Assembly: GCF_027214005.1 (NCBI RefSeq)
Contig: NZ_JAPWGY010000002.1
Location: 62,001-126,000 of the forward strand
Length of the DNA stretch: 64,000 nucleotides
DNA from: Kiloniella laminariae
GTDB lineage: Bacteria; Pseudomonadota; Alphaproteobacteria; Kiloniellales; Kiloniellaceae
Reading direction: 5' to 3'
Shown in pieces: positions 63,319-64,000 of the stretch (position 1 is the first letter of the stretch; every line of letters begins with the position of its first letter). The position numbers and the translations under genes are program-made. The notes under the pieces are model-generated. The model did no database searches, was not told where the DNA came from, and saw only the letters and a program-made list of their open reading frames with translations.

Positions 63319-63645
63319 AGCGATACCTCAAATATCATCGTGTGGTTGTCAAAAAAGAGCCAAATGCCTTTAATTTACGTGCGGGAGAATAACGAGAGTT
63401 TCGCACTGCGAAAAGATAAAAGAAAAGATCACAAGACATTTATTGCCTTTGCCCTGATTCGGGCCATATATATCAGGTGTTAAAAGCGGATGTTCAACCA
63501 AGGTGTTCCAGATTGTTCCTGCCAGAAATTCGCCCCAGAAACAGCCTTCTTAAATCCACTTTTTTTGGATAATATTTTCGTTATCAACGATTGATTGACC
63601 TTTCCACTGTAGCATCACTAACAACAGGCTGATAGAATTCGGACC
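63319..63645. other. Divergent intergenic region between dapA and the lytic transglycosylase gene
   Basis: About 327 bases with no gene on either strand that I can support. It probably holds two divergent promoters; TTGACC at about 63594 and TTGACA near 63348 (minus) are possible -35 elements without good -10 partners. Confidence 0.4.
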
Positions 63646-64000
63646 ATGACCCCAAAAACGCGCCCGTCGCTTGCCTTATCCTTATGCAGAGCCACTCTGT
63701 TTTGCGGAGCGCTGACTGCTGCCCAGATTTTGCCCACAGCACTGTCCTCTGTACTCGCTGATCCTGCGGTGGCCGCAACCCCGCCAGCGAACAAGGTTCC
63801 GGACGCCAAAAGCTTTAAAGCTGACAAGACGATTTTCAAATCCGTTGATCAGCATATCAAACAAAAGCAGTACGACCGGGCGGCAAGTCTGGCCGACAGC
63901 ATCAAGGACCCGCTGATGAAAGAGCTGGCCCAATGGCTGATCCACAGCAGCGACGTCGGACTGGGCAGCTATGAAACCCTGAACGGCTACATTGCCGAGC
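63646..64000 (+). CDS. slt: Lytic murein transglycosylase (Slt type), N-terminal part, cut by window edge
   Basis: 118 residues are visible: a signal peptide (LFCGALTAAQILPTALSSVLA, followed by DPAVAA), then helical repeats such as KSVDQHIKQKQYDRAASLADSI and LMKELAQWLIHSSDVGLGSY, the alpha-superhelical domain of soluble lytic transglycosylases. The catalytic domain lies beyond 64000. It is divergent from dapA, as in related genomes. ATG at 63646. Confidence 0.82.
   Translation, partial: MTPKTRPSLALSLCRATLFCGALTAAQILPTALSSVLADPAVAATPPANKVPDAKSFKADKTIFKSVDQHIKQKQYDRAASLADSIKDPLMKELAQWLIHSSDVGLGSYETLNGYIAE

Overview
The window reads as ordinary chromosome of a free-living, probably marine alphaproteobacterium. 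Pointers are the cluster plsX-rpmF-DUF177-cytochrome bc1 chaperone-bamE, a SAM-II riboswitch in front of a sulfhydrylase gene, a bifunctional RSH protein in place of RelA plus SpoT, the block recO-era-rnc-lepB-acpS, a perfect CtrA-type box, a RibBX-type riboflavin enzyme, TRAP and polyamine transporters, and a DMSP-lyase-family cupin. Base composition looks near 50 % G+C. A Kiloniella or Terasakiella type relative would fit, but that is inference. I found no rRNA, tRNA, CRISPR array, insertion sequence or prophage.

Layout. 1-2.4 kb: end of plsX, rpmF, DUF177, ubiquinol-cytochrome c chaperone, then bamE divergently. 2.4-12.7 kb, nearly all on the minus strand: an MFS exporter, then (in transcription order) rpiB-glyA and nrdR-ribD-ribE-ribBX-ribH-nusB-thiL-fliL-like, a riboflavin/flavin and transcription-factor operon; upstream lie a small DUF6898-like protein and a MarR-type regulator with a CtrA-like box. 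13-20.5 kb: SAM-II riboswitch and metY, a chemotaxis receptor, periplasmic CpdB, hemB, a 1-Cys peroxiredoxin. 20.5-33.4 kb: accessory metabolism (malonyl-CoA decarboxylase, DUF4153 membrane protein, CDF metal exporter, penicillin acylase family, threonine ammonia-lyase, cystathionine lyase-type enzyme, DMSP-lyase-like cupin, flavin reductase, LysE and EamA exporters).

33.5-37.9 kb: flagellar stator motAB, an RDD protein, a PAP2 phosphatase and a divergent Bpt leucyl-transferase. 38.3-43.5 kb: a polyamine-type ABC importer (potA-B-C-D order) followed by a class-C-like serine hydrolase. 43.6-47.7 kb: a PAS protein divergent from a complete TRAP transporter dctP-dctQ-dctM. 47.9-50.1 kb: a MarR-GNAT fusion translationally coupled to a BenE-type transporter. 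50.2-60.4 kb, minus strand: parC, a solute-binding protein, recO-era-rnc-lepB-acpS-rsh, rpoZ, folK. 60.6-64 kb: an NYN-domain ribonuclease-like protein, two tandem paralogous ~71-residue proteins, smpB, dapA, and the start of a lytic transglycosylase that runs off the edge.

The genes worth attention are variants of known families: a RibB protein whose GTP-cyclohydrolase half has lost its zinc cysteines, a Bpt without two of its usual cysteines, a DMSP-lyase-type cupin with all expected metal ligands, a coupled regulator-acetyltransferase/transporter pair, and a tandem pair of small proteins in an A+T-rich pocket next to an NYN protein. I did not find a clearly new multi-gene system. Many starts were moved from the longest reading frame to a downstream codon with a better ribosome-binding site or family fit.
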